A stretch of DNA of 64,000 nucleotides from Tabrizicola flagellatus (GCF_008271465.1 NZ_VMDU01000007.1:56630-120629); one strand, 5' to 3'; counted from the first letter of the stretch, positions 28,345 through 36,253 are shown. Notes: generated by a model not told the origin, from the letters alone. A program made the numbers and translations.

Positions 28345-29145
28345 ATGCGACTGCTTGCCGCCCTGATCCTGCTTGCCGGCCCGACCTTCGGGCAAGAGCG
28401 CATCCCGTCGCATTGCATCGCGGTGGCGCAGGGCGAGGCTTCGGTGGTGCCGGTGGCGCTCCAGGACGGGCTGGAGCCGAATGCGGTCCTGATCCGCTAT
28501 ATCGACCATGCGAGCTTTGCCATCGTCACGGCGGACGGGACGGTCGCGGTGACGGACTACACGGGTTATCTCGGGACGGCCGACCTGGTGCCGGACGTGG
28601 TGACGATGAACAACGCCCACTCGACGCACTGGACCGCCGCCCCCGACCCGCGCATCCCGAACGTGCTGCGGGGCTGGGGCGAGGCCGGGGGGGCTGCCGA
28701 CCACCGGCTGGACCTGGGCACGATGCTGGTGCGCAACGTGACCACCGACACGCGCGGCCCCTTCGGCGAGGGCGCGCGGCGGGACGGCAATTCGATCTTC
28801 ATATTCGAGGCCGCAGGCCTGTGCATCGGACACCTCGGCCACCTCCACCAGATCCCCTCGGACGAGCAGTATGCCGCCATCGGCCGGCTGGACGTGGTGA
28901 TGGTGCCGGTGGACGGGGGCTACACGATGCGGCTTGAGGACATGGCGGGGGTGGTCAAGCGGCTGCGCTCCAGCGTGGTGATCCCGATGCACTGGTTCAG
29001 CCGCACCTCGCTGGACAGCTTCCTGGCCGAGATGTCGGGCCAGTTTACCGTGGTCGAGACCGGAGGCGCGCAGATTGCGCTGTCGTTGCGTGACTTGCCC
29101 TCGGTGCCCACGGTGATGGTGCTGGAACCGGCCTATATCGACTAG
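28345..29145 (+). CDS. Exported metallo-beta-lactamase-fold hydrolase (UlaG-like)
   Basis: A 266-residue protein with a signal peptide (MRLLAALILLAGPTFGQ) and a UlaG/RomA-type lactamase fold: IRYIDHASFAIVTADG, TMNNAHSTHWTAAPDP (the motif-2 region, HxTH), FIFEAAGLCIGHLGHLHQ (metal His) and SSVVIPMHWFSR. The motif is less complete than HxHxDH, so it may use one metal or a modified site. An AGGAGG ribosome site precedes the ATG at 28345. Substrate unknown; the mature protein should be periplasmic. Confidence 0.8.
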   Translation: MRLLAALILLAGPTFGQERIPSHCIAVAQGEASVVPVALQDGLEPNAVLIRYIDHASFAIVTADGTVAVTDYTGYLGTADLVPDVVTMNNAHSTHWTAAPDPRIPNVLRGWGEAGGAADHRLDLGTMLVRNVTTDTRGPFGEGARRDGNSIFIFEAAGLCIGHLGHLHQIPSDEQYAAIGRLDVVMVPVDGGYTMRLEDMAGVVKRLRSSVVIPMHWFSRTSLDSFLAEMSGQFTVVETGGAQIALSLRDLPSVPTVMVLEPAYID

Positions 29146-29191
29146 CGGCCCGGTGCCCCCCGCGCTACCTAGGGGGCAAGGAGCCTTGCCG

Positions 29192-30601
29192 ATGCTGAAC
29201 CCCTGCGATCCCGACTTTGTCGCGCGCCTGTCCGCGCTGGTGCCGGACGGGACGCTGTCCGCCCCCGAGCCGCGGCACCTGGAGGAACCCAGGGGGCGCT
29301 GGACCGGGCAGGCCGGCGTGCTGGCGCGGCCGCGGAGCGTGGCCGAGGTGGCGGCGCTGGTGCGGGCCTGCGCGGCGGCCCGGGTGGGCGTGGTTCCGGT
29401 CAGCGGGGGGACGGGGCTTGTCGGCGGGCAGATCATGGCGACCGGCCCGGCGCCTCTCCTGCTGTCGCTGGAGCGGATGACCGCGCTGCGCGGGGTCTGG
29501 CCGGAAGAGAACGCCATGGTGGTCGAGGCCGGGATGGTGCTGGCCGAGGTGCAGGCCGAGGCGGCCAAGGTGAGGCGGCTGTTTCCGCTTTCGCTGGCCT
29601 CGGAAGGAAGCTGCCGCATCGGCGGGAACCTTGCGGCCAATGCCGGGGGAACCGGGGTGCTGCGCTATGGCAATGCGCGCGATCTCTGCCTGGGGCTGGA
29701 GGCTGTCCTGCCGGACGGCACGGTGTTCAACGGCCTGACGCGGCTGCGCAAGGACAATGCGGGCTATGACCTGCGGCACCTGCTGATCGGGTCGGAGGGC
29801 ACGCTGGGGGTCATCACGGCGGCAAGTCTGAAGCTGTTTCCGCAGCCTGCGGCGCGGGTGGTGGCGCTGCTTGCGGTGCCCTCGCCGTCGGCGGCGCTGG
29901 ACCTGCTGGCCCTGTGCGGAGAGCGGGCGGCCGGGATGGTCTCGGCCTTCGAGCTGATCCACCGGATGGGCTTCGACTTCCTGCGGGAGACCGGCTTTGA
30001 CCTGCGCCCGCCCTTCGATCCTGTGCCGGAATGGCTGGTGCTTGTGGAACTGGAACTGCCGGCGGGGCTGGAGCCCGAGGTGACGATGGCCGGGCTCTAC
30101 GAGTCCGGGGCCGAGGCGGGGCTGGTGACGGACGGGGTGATCGCGACCTCGCAGGCGCAGGCCGCCGGGCTCTGGGCGCTGCGCGAGACGATCCCGCTGG
30201 CGAACCGCAAGGTCGGGGCGGTGTCGAGCCATGACATCTCGCTGCCGCTGTCGGCGATCCCGGGGTTCATCGTCGAGGCGCCGCGTGCGATTGCGGGGCT
30301 GGGGGCGTTCCGGGTCAACTGCTTCGGGCACCTGGGCGACGGCAACCTGCACTGGAACGTGTTCCCGGAGCGGGGCCACACGCGGACCGAGCATGACGGG
30401 GTCCGCGACCAGGTGAAGCGGGTGGTGCATGACCTGGTGCATGCCCTTGGCGGGTCAGTGGCGGCCGAACACGGTGTCGGGCGGCTGAAGGTGGCGGACC
30501 TCGCGCGCTATGGCGATCCGGGGAAGCTTGCAGCGATGCGGGCGATCAAGGCGGCGCTGGACCCGGCCGGGATCATGAACCCCGGTGCCGTGCTGGGCTG
30601 A
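29192..30601 (+). CDS. FAD-binding oxidoreductase (D-2-hydroxyglutarate/D-lactate dehydrogenase family)
   Basis: The 469-residue flavoprotein has a PCMH FAD domain (RPRSVAEVAALVRACAAARV, VVPVSGGTGLVGGQ, LASEGSCRIGGNLAANAGG, HLLIGSEGTLGVITAASLKL) and a FAD-oxidase C domain (CFGHLGDGNLHWNVFP with metal-binding His, AEHGVGRLK, DPAGIMNPG). This matches the D-2-hydroxyglutarate dehydrogenase/GlcD family that oxidises D-2-hydroxyacids and passes electrons to a quinone or flavoprotein. The ATG at 29192 has AGGAG nine bases upstream. Exact substrate is not determinable. It is followed by a 260-base structured gap. Confidence 0.88.
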   Translation: MLNPCDPDFVARLSALVPDGTLSAPEPRHLEEPRGRWTGQAGVLARPRSVAEVAALVRACAAARVGVVPVSGGTGLVGGQIMATGPAPLLLSLERMTALRGVWPEENAMVVEAGMVLAEVQAEAAKVRRLFPLSLASEGSCRIGGNLAANAGGTGVLRYGNARDLCLGLEAVLPDGTVFNGLTRLRKDNAGYDLRHLLIGSEGTLGVITAASLKLFPQPAARVVALLAVPSPSAALDLLALCGERAAGMVSAFELIHRMGFDFLRETGFDLRPPFDPVPEWLVLVELELPAGLEPEVTMAGLYESGAEAGLVTDGVIATSQAQAAGLWALRETIPLANRKVGAVSSHDISLPLSAIPGFIVEAPRAIAGLGAFRVNCFGHLGDGNLHWNVFPERGHTRTEHDGVRDQVKRVVHDLVHALGGSVAAEHGVGRLKVADLARYGDPGKLAAMRAIKAALDPAGIMNPGAVLG

Positions 30602-30610
30602 TGGGGGGCT

Positions 30611-30656
30611 TGTCGGTGACTGCGTCCCTCCTCGCCGGATGGGCGATGCCGAGGTG
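30611..30656. repeat. Half-copy of the gene-end palindromic repeat (copy C)
   Basis: Starting ten bases after the FAD oxidase stop, the stretch GTGACTGCGTCCCTCCTCGC (30616-30635) resembles the left halves of the elements at 25661 and 62777. The right half is poorly conserved. Similarity is by eye only. Confidence 0.35.
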
Positions 30657-30667
30657 GGCGTGAACAG

Positions 30668-30790
30668 GTTTCCAAGGCAAACATCCCCGCCGCAGGAAAC
30701 CTGCGACGGGGTGCTTTGGGGGGTGTGTGGGTCACGCTGTGGGTAGCAGCGCGGTCAGGGTGGGTAGCCCTGACAAACCCGTTTGTAGGG
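30668..30790. other. Structured gene-free gap with three hairpins between convergent genes
   Basis: A long stem is formed by CCCCG-C-CGCAGG (30685-30696) with CCTGCG-A-CGGGG (30700-30711) around an AAA loop, flanked by pairing CAAA/TTTG bases. GTCAGGG/CCCTGAC (30754-30760 with 30768-30774) and ACAAAC/GTTTGT (30773-30786) follow. The first stem is a good bidirectional terminator for the FAD oxidase gene and apt. The other two are more than a terminator needs and could belong to a small RNA. No reading frame looks real here. Confidence 0.55.
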
Positions 30791-30862
30791 TGATTCCCTT
30801 TCGGGACGGTTAACGGATGCTCATCCCCCCGCGCGAGGGACCGGATTTCTGCGGGCCGGGGC

Positions 30863-31396
30863 TCAGAGTCCTTCGAACTCGCACAGCGCATGGACGTCCA
30901 TGCCCATCGCCTCCAGCTTTCGGCGGCCGCCGAGGTCGGGCAGGTCCACGACGAAGGCGCAGCCGACGACCTCGGCGCCGAGGCGCTCGATCAGGCGGAT
31001 GCCGGCCTCCGCCGTGCCGCCGGTGGCCAGGAGGTCGTCCACCAGAAGCACCTTCTCGCCCGGCTGCATGGCATCGTCATGCACCTCGACCACCGCCTCG
31101 CCGTATTCCAGCTTGTAGGACTGGGCGATGGTCCGGCCCGGCAGCTTGCCCTTCTTGCGGATCGGGACGAAGCCGGTGGACAGCTGGTGCGCCACCGCAC
31201 CGCCAAGGATGAAGCCCCGCGCCTCGAGCCCCGCGACCTTGTCGATCCGCTGGCCGGCATAGGGGGCGAGAAGCTGGTCCACGCACATCCGGAACCCGCG
31301 CGGATCGGCGAAGAGGGTCGTCACGTCGCGGAAGAGGATGCCTTCGTGCGGGAAATCGACGATGGTGCGGATGTAATCCTTGATGGTCTTCTTCAT
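30863..31396 (-). CDS. apt: Adenine phosphoribosyltransferase
   Basis: The 177-residue enzyme salvages adenine to AMP using PRPP. It has [48 protein letters not shown], and the PRPP loop [18 protein letters not shown]. Length and start ([16 protein letters not shown]) are typical. It lies 10 bases after mtnP on the same strand. The pair makes sense because MtnP releases adenine from methylthioadenosine and Apt recycles it. Confidence 0.97.
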   Translation of the reverse strand: MKKTIKDYIRTIVDFPHEGILFRDVTTLFADPRGFRMCVDQLLAPYAGQRIDKVAGLEARGFILGGAVAHQLSTGFVPIRKKGKLPGRTIAQSYKLEYGEAVVEVHDDAMQPGEKVLLVDDLLATGGTAEAGIRLIERLGAEVVGCAFVVDLPDLGGRRKLEAMGMDVHALCEFEGL

Positions 31397-31406
31397 CGGG
31401 GATCCT

Positions 31407-32273
31407 TCAGAGAACGCGGCCCGCGACGGCGTCGAGCTTCGCCAGAAGCTCGGGGTCGCGCTTGTCGGGGGCGGTCATGATCGCGTGGGCGAGGGCGCGG
31501 TCGCAGCCATGAGGACAGGGCTGGCGGTCGGGTGTCATCAGGGCGGGCAGGCGCGCCACCAGGCCCCGGGCGGCGGCGGCGTTGGCCTGGACCACCGCGA
31601 TCACCTGCGCCACGTCCACCGCGCCGTGGCTGTCGTGCCAGCAATCGTAGTCGGTGACCATCGCGAGGGAGGCATAGCAGAGCTCGGCCTCGCGGGCGAG
31701 GCGGGCCTCGGAGACGCCGGTCATCCCGATCACATCCGCGCCCCAGGTGCGATACATCCGGCTTTCGGCGCGGGTGGAGAACTGCGGGCCTTCCATCGAG
31801 AGGTAGGTCGCGCCCTCGTGCACGGTCAGGCCCTCGGCGCGGGCGGCCCGGGCGGCGAGCGCCCCCAAGCGGGGGCAGGTCGGGTCGGCGAGGCTGACGT
31901 GCGCGACGCAGCCCGGGCCGAAGAACGACGGCGCGCGCTGGGTGGTGCGGTCGATGTACTGGTCCACCAGCACGAAATGGCCGGGTTCAAACTCTTCGCG
32001 GAGGGAGCCCACGGCCGAGACGGCGAGGATGTCCGTGCAGCCGAGCCGCTTCAGGGCGTCGATGTTGGCGTGGTAGGGGACCGAGGTCGGGCTATGGACG
32101 TGGCCCCGGCCGTGGCGGGGCAGGAAGGCCACGGGAAGGCCGTTCAGACGACCCACCAGCACCTCGTCCGAGGGCTTGCCCCAGGGGGTCTTGACCTTCA
32201 CCCAGGAGGCGCCTTCCAGGCCGTCGATCTGGTAGACCCCCGATCCGCCGATCACTCCGAGCATGGTCTGCAT
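31407..32273 (-). CDS. mtnP: S-methyl-5'-thioadenosine phosphorylase
   Basis: The 288-residue phosphorylase cleaves methylthioadenosine to adenine and methylthioribose-1-phosphate. [40 protein letters not shown] (phosphate and MTA pocket), ISAVGSL-like [12 protein letters not shown], and [26 protein letters not shown] are diagnostic of MtnP rather than of PNP. It forms an operon with apt. A perfect 15-base palindrome lies 53 bases upstream of its start. Confidence 0.95.
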   Translation of the reverse strand: MQTMLGVIGGSGVYQIDGLEGASWVKVKTPWGKPSDEVLVGRLNGLPVAFLPRHGRGHVHSPTSVPYHANIDALKRLGCTDILAVSAVGSLREEFEPGHFVLVDQYIDRTTQRAPSFFGPGCVAHVSLADPTCPRLGALAARAARAEGLTVHEGATYLSMEGPQFSTRAESRMYRTWGADVIGMTGVSEARLAREAELCYASLAMVTDYDCWHDSHGAVDVAQVIAVVQANAAAARGLVARLPALMTPDRQPCPHGCDRALAHAIMTAPDKRDPELLAKLDAVAGRVL

Positions 32274-32325
32274 GGGGGACTCCCTGGGGTTGGTCGGCGG
32301 CGAGAATAGCGGGGTCGGGCGATCC

Positions 32326-32340
32326 TGTCCACGGTGGACA
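32326..32340. promoter_or_regulatory. Perfect 15-base palindrome upstream of mtnP (operator candidate)
   Basis: TGTCCAC-G-GTGGACA is a perfect 7+7 inverted repeat in the divergent region between mtnP (minus) and the secreted protein gene (plus). The shape suggests a dimeric repressor site. The cognate regulator is not identifiable here. Confidence 0.5.
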
Positions 32341-32421
32341 AAGCCGGCGATGGTTGGAATTTCAAGGGGTTGGCCGTGGCCATTAGGAAACTGTTAGGAC
32401 CTGTCCCGGTGGCGCCCTCGG

Positions 32422-32448
32422 GTCCGGGAAACCGGACGTGAGGTCCGG
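32422..32448 (+). promoter_or_regulatory. Hairpin in the leader of the small secreted protein gene
   Basis: GTCCGG (32422-32427), GAAA loop, CCGGAC (32432-32437). A second GTCCGG (32443-32448) just downstream could pair with the same CCGGAC, giving two alternative structures. This is a possible switch or simply a stable leader. Confidence 0.35.
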
Positions 32449-32490
32449 CGAGAAGCCTGCTTCCAACCCGGAAGGTAACCGGAGACAATC

Positions 32491-32895
32491 ATGCGTCTGA
32501 TCCTTTCCACGACCCTTGCAGCCTTTCTGGTGGCGAGCGCCGCGACTGCGGGCTGCAAGGAGAATTTCACCGTCGAGGGTCTGCCGCTGTTGAGCCAGAT
32601 CCAGTACAAGTCCCACGCGACCTACAAGGGTCTGGACCGGACTACGGCGGCGAAGCGCATCGCCGCACGCCTGCGGGACGAAGGCTTCAAGGGCGTCAAG
32701 CGCGAGGGCGGCGTCGTCTCGGCCTGGCAGGAGACGACCGGATCGGGGCGGCCGCAGACGCTGCGCTTCATCGTGACCGAATCCAGGGGCAAGACCACCA
32801 TCGAGGGCATCTTCACGATCCAGCAGGGGCAGATTGCCGGGAACCGTGTCGTGCGCGACAACATGTGCAAGGTGATCGCCATCGCTGCCGGCTGA
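32491..32895 (+). CDS. Small secreted protein of unknown function
   Basis: The 134-residue protein has a clear signal peptide (MRLILSTTLAAFLVASAATA, cut before GCKEN) and a mature alpha/beta domain with two cysteines (in GCKENF and near the end in DNMCKVI) that could form a disulfide. A Cys two residues after the ATAG cut region could alternatively suggest a lipoprotein, but the lipobox (ATAGC) is only partial. I do not recognise the family. It is monocistronic, with a 200-base upstream region holding hairpins. Confidence 0.75.
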   Translation: MRLILSTTLAAFLVASAATAGCKENFTVEGLPLLSQIQYKSHATYKGLDRTTAAKRIAARLRDEGFKGVKREGGVVSAWQETTGSGRPQTLRFIVTESRGKTTIEGIFTIQQGQIAGNRVVRDNMCKVIAIAAG

Positions 32896-32918
32896 AGGGC
32901 CGGCGCGGCCGGCCCCGG

Positions 32919-34067
32919 TCAAGCGCGCCGCGGCTTGAGCCGGTCCAGCCCCCAGACCGCCAGTCCGACGACCAGCCCCCAAAAGGCGGCGCCGATGCCG
33001 AAGGCGGCCATGCCCGAGGCGGTCACCACCACGGTCAGCGCGGCGGGCAGCCGCTGATCGGCCTGCGCGAAGGCCCCGGTCAGGGCGCCGGTCAGGGGCG
33101 AGAGGAGCGCGAGGGCGACGAGGGCCGCGACGACCTCTGCCGGGAGCGCGGCCAGCAGATCGAGCACCGTGGGGCTGAGCAGGCCCAGGACGAGCCAGGC
33201 CCCGGCGTAGAACAGGCCCACTGTCCAGCGGCGGTCGCGGTCGGGATGCACATCGGGGCCGAGGCAGATCGCGGCGGTGATCGCCGCCATCGACACCGTA
33301 TGCGCGCCGAAGAAGGCGGTGACGGTGGAGATCAGGCCGGTTGTCGTCAGCGCGGCCTGCACGGGCGGCTCATACCCCGCCGCGCGGAGGGTGGCGAAGC
33401 CGGGCAGGTTCTGCGAGGCCATGGTCACGAGATAGAGGGGCAGGCCGAGGCCGAGGACGACCGAGAGGCGGAAGGCCGGGAAGACGGGCTCCAGCATCGG
33501 GGCGGCGAAGTGGAGGGCGGTCAGGTCCGCCCCAGTCGCCAGCGCCAGCAGGATGCCGGTCGCGAAGGCGGCAAGCACGGCGAAGGCCGGGTTCCAGAGG
33601 CGGACGATCAGGAAGACGCCCACCATCGGCAGGACGAGGGCGGGAAGGCCTTGGGCGGCGGTGGCGCCCTTCAGGCAGAAGGGCAGGAGCACGCCGGCCA
33701 GCATGGCGGCGGCGATGCCGTCGGGGATCCGGGCGACCAGCGCGCCAAGCGGGCGGATCAGCCCGGTCGCAGCGATCAGGAGGCCCGCGACGACGAAGGC
33801 GCCGACCCCTTCCGCAAAGGAAATGCCCGAGGTCGCGGCTATCAGCGCCGCGCCGGGCGTGGACCAGGCCAGCACGACCGGCATCCGGGCCCGCCAGGAC
33901 AGGAAGGCCGAGCCGATGGCCTTGCCGACACAGATCGCCAGGAGCCAGCTTGCCGTCTGGGTCGGGGTGGCCCCGAGCGCCAAGGCCGCAGAGAGCAGGA
34001 TCGCCACCGAGGAGGCATAACCGACGAGGGCGGCGACGGTTGCCGCCGAGATCATGGAGAGGCGCAT
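32919..34067 (-). CDS. BenE-family benzoate/aromatic-acid membrane transporter
   Basis: The 382-residue protein has about 11-12 hydrophobic helices. It shows BenE motifs: SWLLAICVGKAIGSAFLSWR, PVVLAWSTPGAALIA, IRPLGALVARIPDGIAAAMLAGVL, LYLVTMASQNLPGFATLRAAGYEPP and GLISTVTAFFGAHTVSMAAIT. The family imports benzoate with protons, but no benzoate degradation genes are near, so the substrate is open. Its ATG lies 76 bases downstream of the last hairpin of the small-RNA array on the same strand, so read-through from that stress-type locus could affect its expression. Confidence 0.88.
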   Translation of the reverse strand: MRLSMISAATVAALVGYASSVAILLSAALALGATPTQTASWLLAICVGKAIGSAFLSWRARMPVVLAWSTPGAALIAATSGISFAEGVGAFVVAGLLIAATGLIRPLGALVARIPDGIAAAMLAGVLLPFCLKGATAAQGLPALVLPMVGVFLIVRLWNPAFAVLAAFATGILLALATGADLTALHFAAPMLEPVFPAFRLSVVLGLGLPLYLVTMASQNLPGFATLRAAGYEPPVQAALTTTGLISTVTAFFGAHTVSMAAITAAICLGPDVHPDRDRRWTVGLFYAGAWLVLGLLSPTVLDLLAALPAEVVAALVALALLSPLTGALTGAFAQADQRLPAALTVVVTASGMAAFGIGAAFWGLVVGLAVWGLDRLKPRRA

Positions 34068-34142
34068 CCAGTTCCCCTGCTTGCCGGATCAGCCGGCCGG
34101 CGGACTATTCCGCGCCCTGTCGGGGGCTGCAAGGGAAGAAAG

Positions 34143-34210
34143 GCGGCGGCTCCCAGGGAGGAGGAGAGGGAGCCGCCGCAAGCTCGGAGATCCCGGGAGG
34201 AGGATGGGAT
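34143..34210 (-). ncRNA. CcsR-like small RNA, unit 5 (last, with terminator)
   Basis: On the minus strand a short hairpin (stem 34190-34194/34206-34210) is followed by a perfect 12-bp hairpin (34143-34154/34168-34179). Both loops read CCTCCTCCC (complements at 34195-34203 and 34156-34164). The long stem is followed on its strand by CTTTCTTCCC, so it doubles as a plausible intrinsic terminator for the whole array. Confidence 0.85.
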
Positions 34211-34248
34211 GTCCGATCCGGTTCGGACCCTGCGGCCCGGAATTCAGC

Positions 34249-34317
34249 GCGGCGATGCCCAGGGAGGAGGAGGGGCACCGCCGCAGGATCCCGAAGCCCA
34301 AGGGAGGAGGAATGGGC
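34249..34317 (-). ncRNA. CcsR-like small RNA, unit 4
   Basis: Short hairpin GCCCA/TGGGC (34296-34300/34313-34317) and long hairpin 34249-34260/34273-34284 (12 pairs with one A-C mismatch). Loops have CCTCCTCCC on the minus strand (complements at 34302-34310 and 34262-34270). Almost identical to unit 3. Confidence 0.88.
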
Positions 34318-34355
34318 CCGGAAATCCGGTCGGGCCCTGCGGCCCGGAATTCAGC

Positions 34356-34424
34356 GCGGCGATGCCCAGGGAGGAGGAGGGGCACCGCCGCAGGATCCCG
34401 AAGCCCAAGGGAGGAGGAGTGGGC
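34356..34424 (-). ncRNA. CcsR-like small RNA, unit 3
   Basis: Short hairpin 34403-34407/34420-34424 and long hairpin 34356-34367/34380-34391 (one mismatch), with CCTCCTCCC loops opposite 34409-34417 and 34369-34377. It is the 107-bp copy of unit 4. Confidence 0.88.
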
Positions 34425-34462
34425 CCGGAAATCCGGTCGGGCCTTGCGGCCCGGAAGTCAGC

Positions 34463-34528
34463 GCGGCGGCGCCAGGGAGGAGGAGGGCACCGCCGCAGGT
34501 ACCAGGCAGCCCGGGAGGAGGATAGGCT
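34463..34528 (-). ncRNA. CcsR-like small RNA, unit 2
   Basis: Short hairpin AGCC/GGCT (34508-34511/34525-34528) and long hairpin 34463-34473/34486-34496 (one mismatch). Loop motif complements are at 34513-34521 and 34475-34483. The stem sequences have diverged from the other units but the loops have not. Confidence 0.85.
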
Positions 34529-34562
34529 ACCCGATCGTCGTGGGCCTTTCGGCCGGATGGGG

Positions 34563-34630
34563 GCGGCGATGCCAGGGAGGAGGAGGGCATCGCCGCATAT
34601 CGCTCTGGTCCCAGGGAGGAGGAGGGGACC
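34563..34630 (-). ncRNA. CcsR-like small RNA, unit 1 (next to the DUF1127 gene)
   Basis: Short hairpin GGTCCC/GGGACC (34607-34612/34625-34630) and a perfect 11-bp long hairpin (34563-34573/34586-34596). Loop motif complements are at 34614-34622 and 34575-34583. It starts ten bases after the DUF1127 stop codon, so the RNA must be cut from the DUF1127 mRNA. Confidence 0.88.
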
Positions 34631-34640
34631 TCACGAATTC

Positions 34641-34856
34641 TTACTTGCCGTAGGCGGCCTCGCGGGCGATCTCGGGGATCGAGATGCGGCTGATGCCGAG
34701 GTCCGACAGCTCGCGGTCCGTCAGGGCGTTCAACTCGGCCACGGTGCGCGCATAGGTGCGGCGCTGGGCGATCGCGGTCAGGACGATGTCGCGCAGGACA
34801 GCCAGGCGGTCGGCCAGGCCCTTGCGGGCGAGGGGGGTGCTGTTCACATAAGCCAT
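34641..34856 (-). CDS. ccaF1: DUF1127 small RNA-binding protein, CcaF1 homologue
   Basis: The 71-residue basic protein begins MAYVNSTPLARKGLADRLAV and ends with the DUF1127 core LNALTDRELSDLGISRISIP then EIAREAAYGK. Length, start and both ends match, as far as I recall, the R. sphaeroides protein RSP_6037 (CcaF1), an RNA-binding protein needed for maturation of the CcsR RNAs encoded just downstream. Here too it is immediately followed by CcsR-like hairpins. The ATG at 34856 is preferred over a TTG at 34865. In R. sphaeroides the locus is driven by RpoHI/RpoHII under stress; I could not place a convincing promoter in the 250 bases upstream. Confidence 0.9.
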   Translation of the reverse strand: MAYVNSTPLARKGLADRLAVLRDIVLTAIAQRRTYARTVAELNALTDRELSDLGISRISIPEIAREAAYGK

Positions 34857-35108
34857 GTCACTCAAGCCTCATCTTCAGGTTCGTCAGCAACGTTCTGTCG
34901 CGCTGTTGCCGGTAACATGGACCCCATGCTGCAGATGCACAATAGCGCCCTTCGGCAATGCTGCCATGCAGCAAGCGCATGGCTGAGGTCACGAAAATGT
35001 CATGATTTACCAAGGTCTTCGCCGAAAATTTGAGCATTTGGTCAACAGTGCTTGCCCTTCGGCTGAAAGGCTACGACCTTAGTGCAAATCTTCAGCGGAG
35101 TTGAAACG

Positions 35109-36182
35109 ATGGCGGTGGATCGGGACCAGGTGCTGGGTGTCTTGCGCGGGGTCGCGCATCCCGGCGGCGGCGATCTGGTGGGGCGGGATCTGATTCGTGC
35201 GTTGACGGTCGAGGGCGGCATCGTGCGGTTCGTGATCGAGGCGGCAACGCCGGAGGAGGCCCGCAGCCTGGGTGCGGCGCAGGCCGAGGCGGAGGCAAAG
35301 GTCAAGGCCCTGCCCGGTGTGACCTCGGTGCAGGTGGTGATGACGGCGCACGGGCCGGCGGCGAAGGCGGCGCCGCCCAGCCTGAAGATCGGCCAGCACC
35401 CGACGCCGCAGCAGGGCGGGCCGCAGCGGATCTCGGGGATCGACCGGATCATCGCGGTGGCAAGCGGCAAGGGCGGTGTGGGCAAATCTACCGTAGCCTC
35501 GAACCTGGCGGTGGCGCTGGCGCGGCGGGGGCGGCGGGTCGGGCTGCTGGACGCCGACATCTACGGGCCCTCCCAGCCGAAGATGATGGGCGTGAACCGC
35601 CGGCCGTCGAGCCCCGACGGCAAGATCATCGAGCCCCTGGTCGCGCATGGGGTGACGATGATGTCGATCGGACTGATGCTGAAGGAGGACGAGGCGGTCG
35701 TCTGGCGCGGGCCGATGCTGATGGGGGCCTTGCAGCAGCTTCTGGGGCAGGTGGCCTGGGGCAAGCTGGATGTGCTGATCATCGACCTGCCGCCGGGAAC
35801 GGGGGACGTGCAGCTGACGCTGTGCCAGCGGACGCAGCTGACCGGGGCGATTGTCGTCAGCACACCGCAGGACGTGGCGCTTCTGGATGCGCGCAAGGCG
35901 CTGGACATGTTCGCCAAGCTGAAGACCCCGGTCCTGGGGCTGGTGGAGAACATGTCCACCTTCGTCTGCCCGAACTGCGGGCATGAGAGCCACATCTTCG
36001 GACATGGCGGCGTGGCGGCCGAGGCGCGGAAGCTGGACCTGCCCTTCCTGGGCGAGTTGCCGCTGGCGCTTGACGTGCGGGTGGCCGGCGACAGCGGCAC
36101 GCCCATCGCCGCGACCGACAGCCCGCTTGCCGCACCCTACCTGGCGCTGGCCGACCGGCTGATCGCGGGCGGGATGGGCTGA
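35109..36182 (+). CDS. mrp: Mrp/ApbC (Ind1/Nbp35-like) iron-sulfur carrier ATPase
   Basis: The 357-residue protein has an N-terminal MIP18/DUF59-like domain (about 1-85, [17 protein letters not shown]), a linker, then a P-loop ATPase with the deviant Walker [15 protein letters not shown] at about 118, [34 protein letters not shown] and the cluster-binding CPNC in [12 protein letters not shown]. It transfers Fe-S clusters to client proteins in the cytoplasm. The ATG at 35109 is preferred over 35082. It is divergent from the DUF1127/CcsR locus, separated by about 250 bases without genes. Confidence 0.93.
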   Translation: MAVDRDQVLGVLRGVAHPGGGDLVGRDLIRALTVEGGIVRFVIEAATPEEARSLGAAQAEAEAKVKALPGVTSVQVVMTAHGPAAKAAPPSLKIGQHPTPQQGGPQRISGIDRIIAVASGKGGVGKSTVASNLAVALARRGRRVGLLDADIYGPSQPKMMGVNRRPSSPDGKIIEPLVAHGVTMMSIGLMLKEDEAVVWRGPMLMGALQQLLGQVAWGKLDVLIIDLPPGTGDVQLTLCQRTQLTGAIVVSTPQDVALLDARKALDMFAKLKTPVLGLVENMSTFVCPNCGHESHIFGHGGVAAEARKLDLPFLGELPLALDVRVAGDSGTPIAATDSPLAAPYLALADRLIAGGMG

Positions 36183-36253
36183 GGCTTTTCCATCCGAGGG
36201 CGCGACCGGACCCCGCGCCTTCCGCCGTGGTCTTGCCTTCGGGATGTGCCGGG

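Larger units (their letters stand above)
34235..34448 (-). repeat. Tandem 107-bp duplication inside the CcsR-like array
   Basis: 34235-34341 and 34342-34448 are nearly identical direct repeats carrying units 4 and 3. I see single-base differences, for example AATGGG versus AGTGGG after the second loop. Near identity implies a recent duplication or ongoing homogenisation. Confidence 0.85.

Noticed and set aside
30508..30891. 127-residue minus-strand frame across the FAD oxidase end and the structured gap
   Set aside because: It overlaps the conserved C-terminus of the oxidase gene and runs through strong hairpins, with no domain or ribosome site.
34143..34640. CRISPR-like regular repeats
   Set aside because: The repeats are hairpin loops with alternating spacing, the intervening sequences are themselves repeated, and no cas gene is present. 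The pattern matches a small-RNA array.
34054..34653. Repeat-containing plus-strand frames over the small-RNA array
   Set aside because: The apparent repeated peptides (GREEEGHRRR type) come from translating the GGGAGGAGG repeats on the antisense strand. There is no ribosome site or family match.
34857..35108. Heat-shock sigma factor promoter for the DUF1127/CcsR locus
   Set aside because: Expected from R. sphaeroides, but no CTTG-type -35 with a correctly spaced -10 was convincing by eye; start-site mapping is needed to place it.
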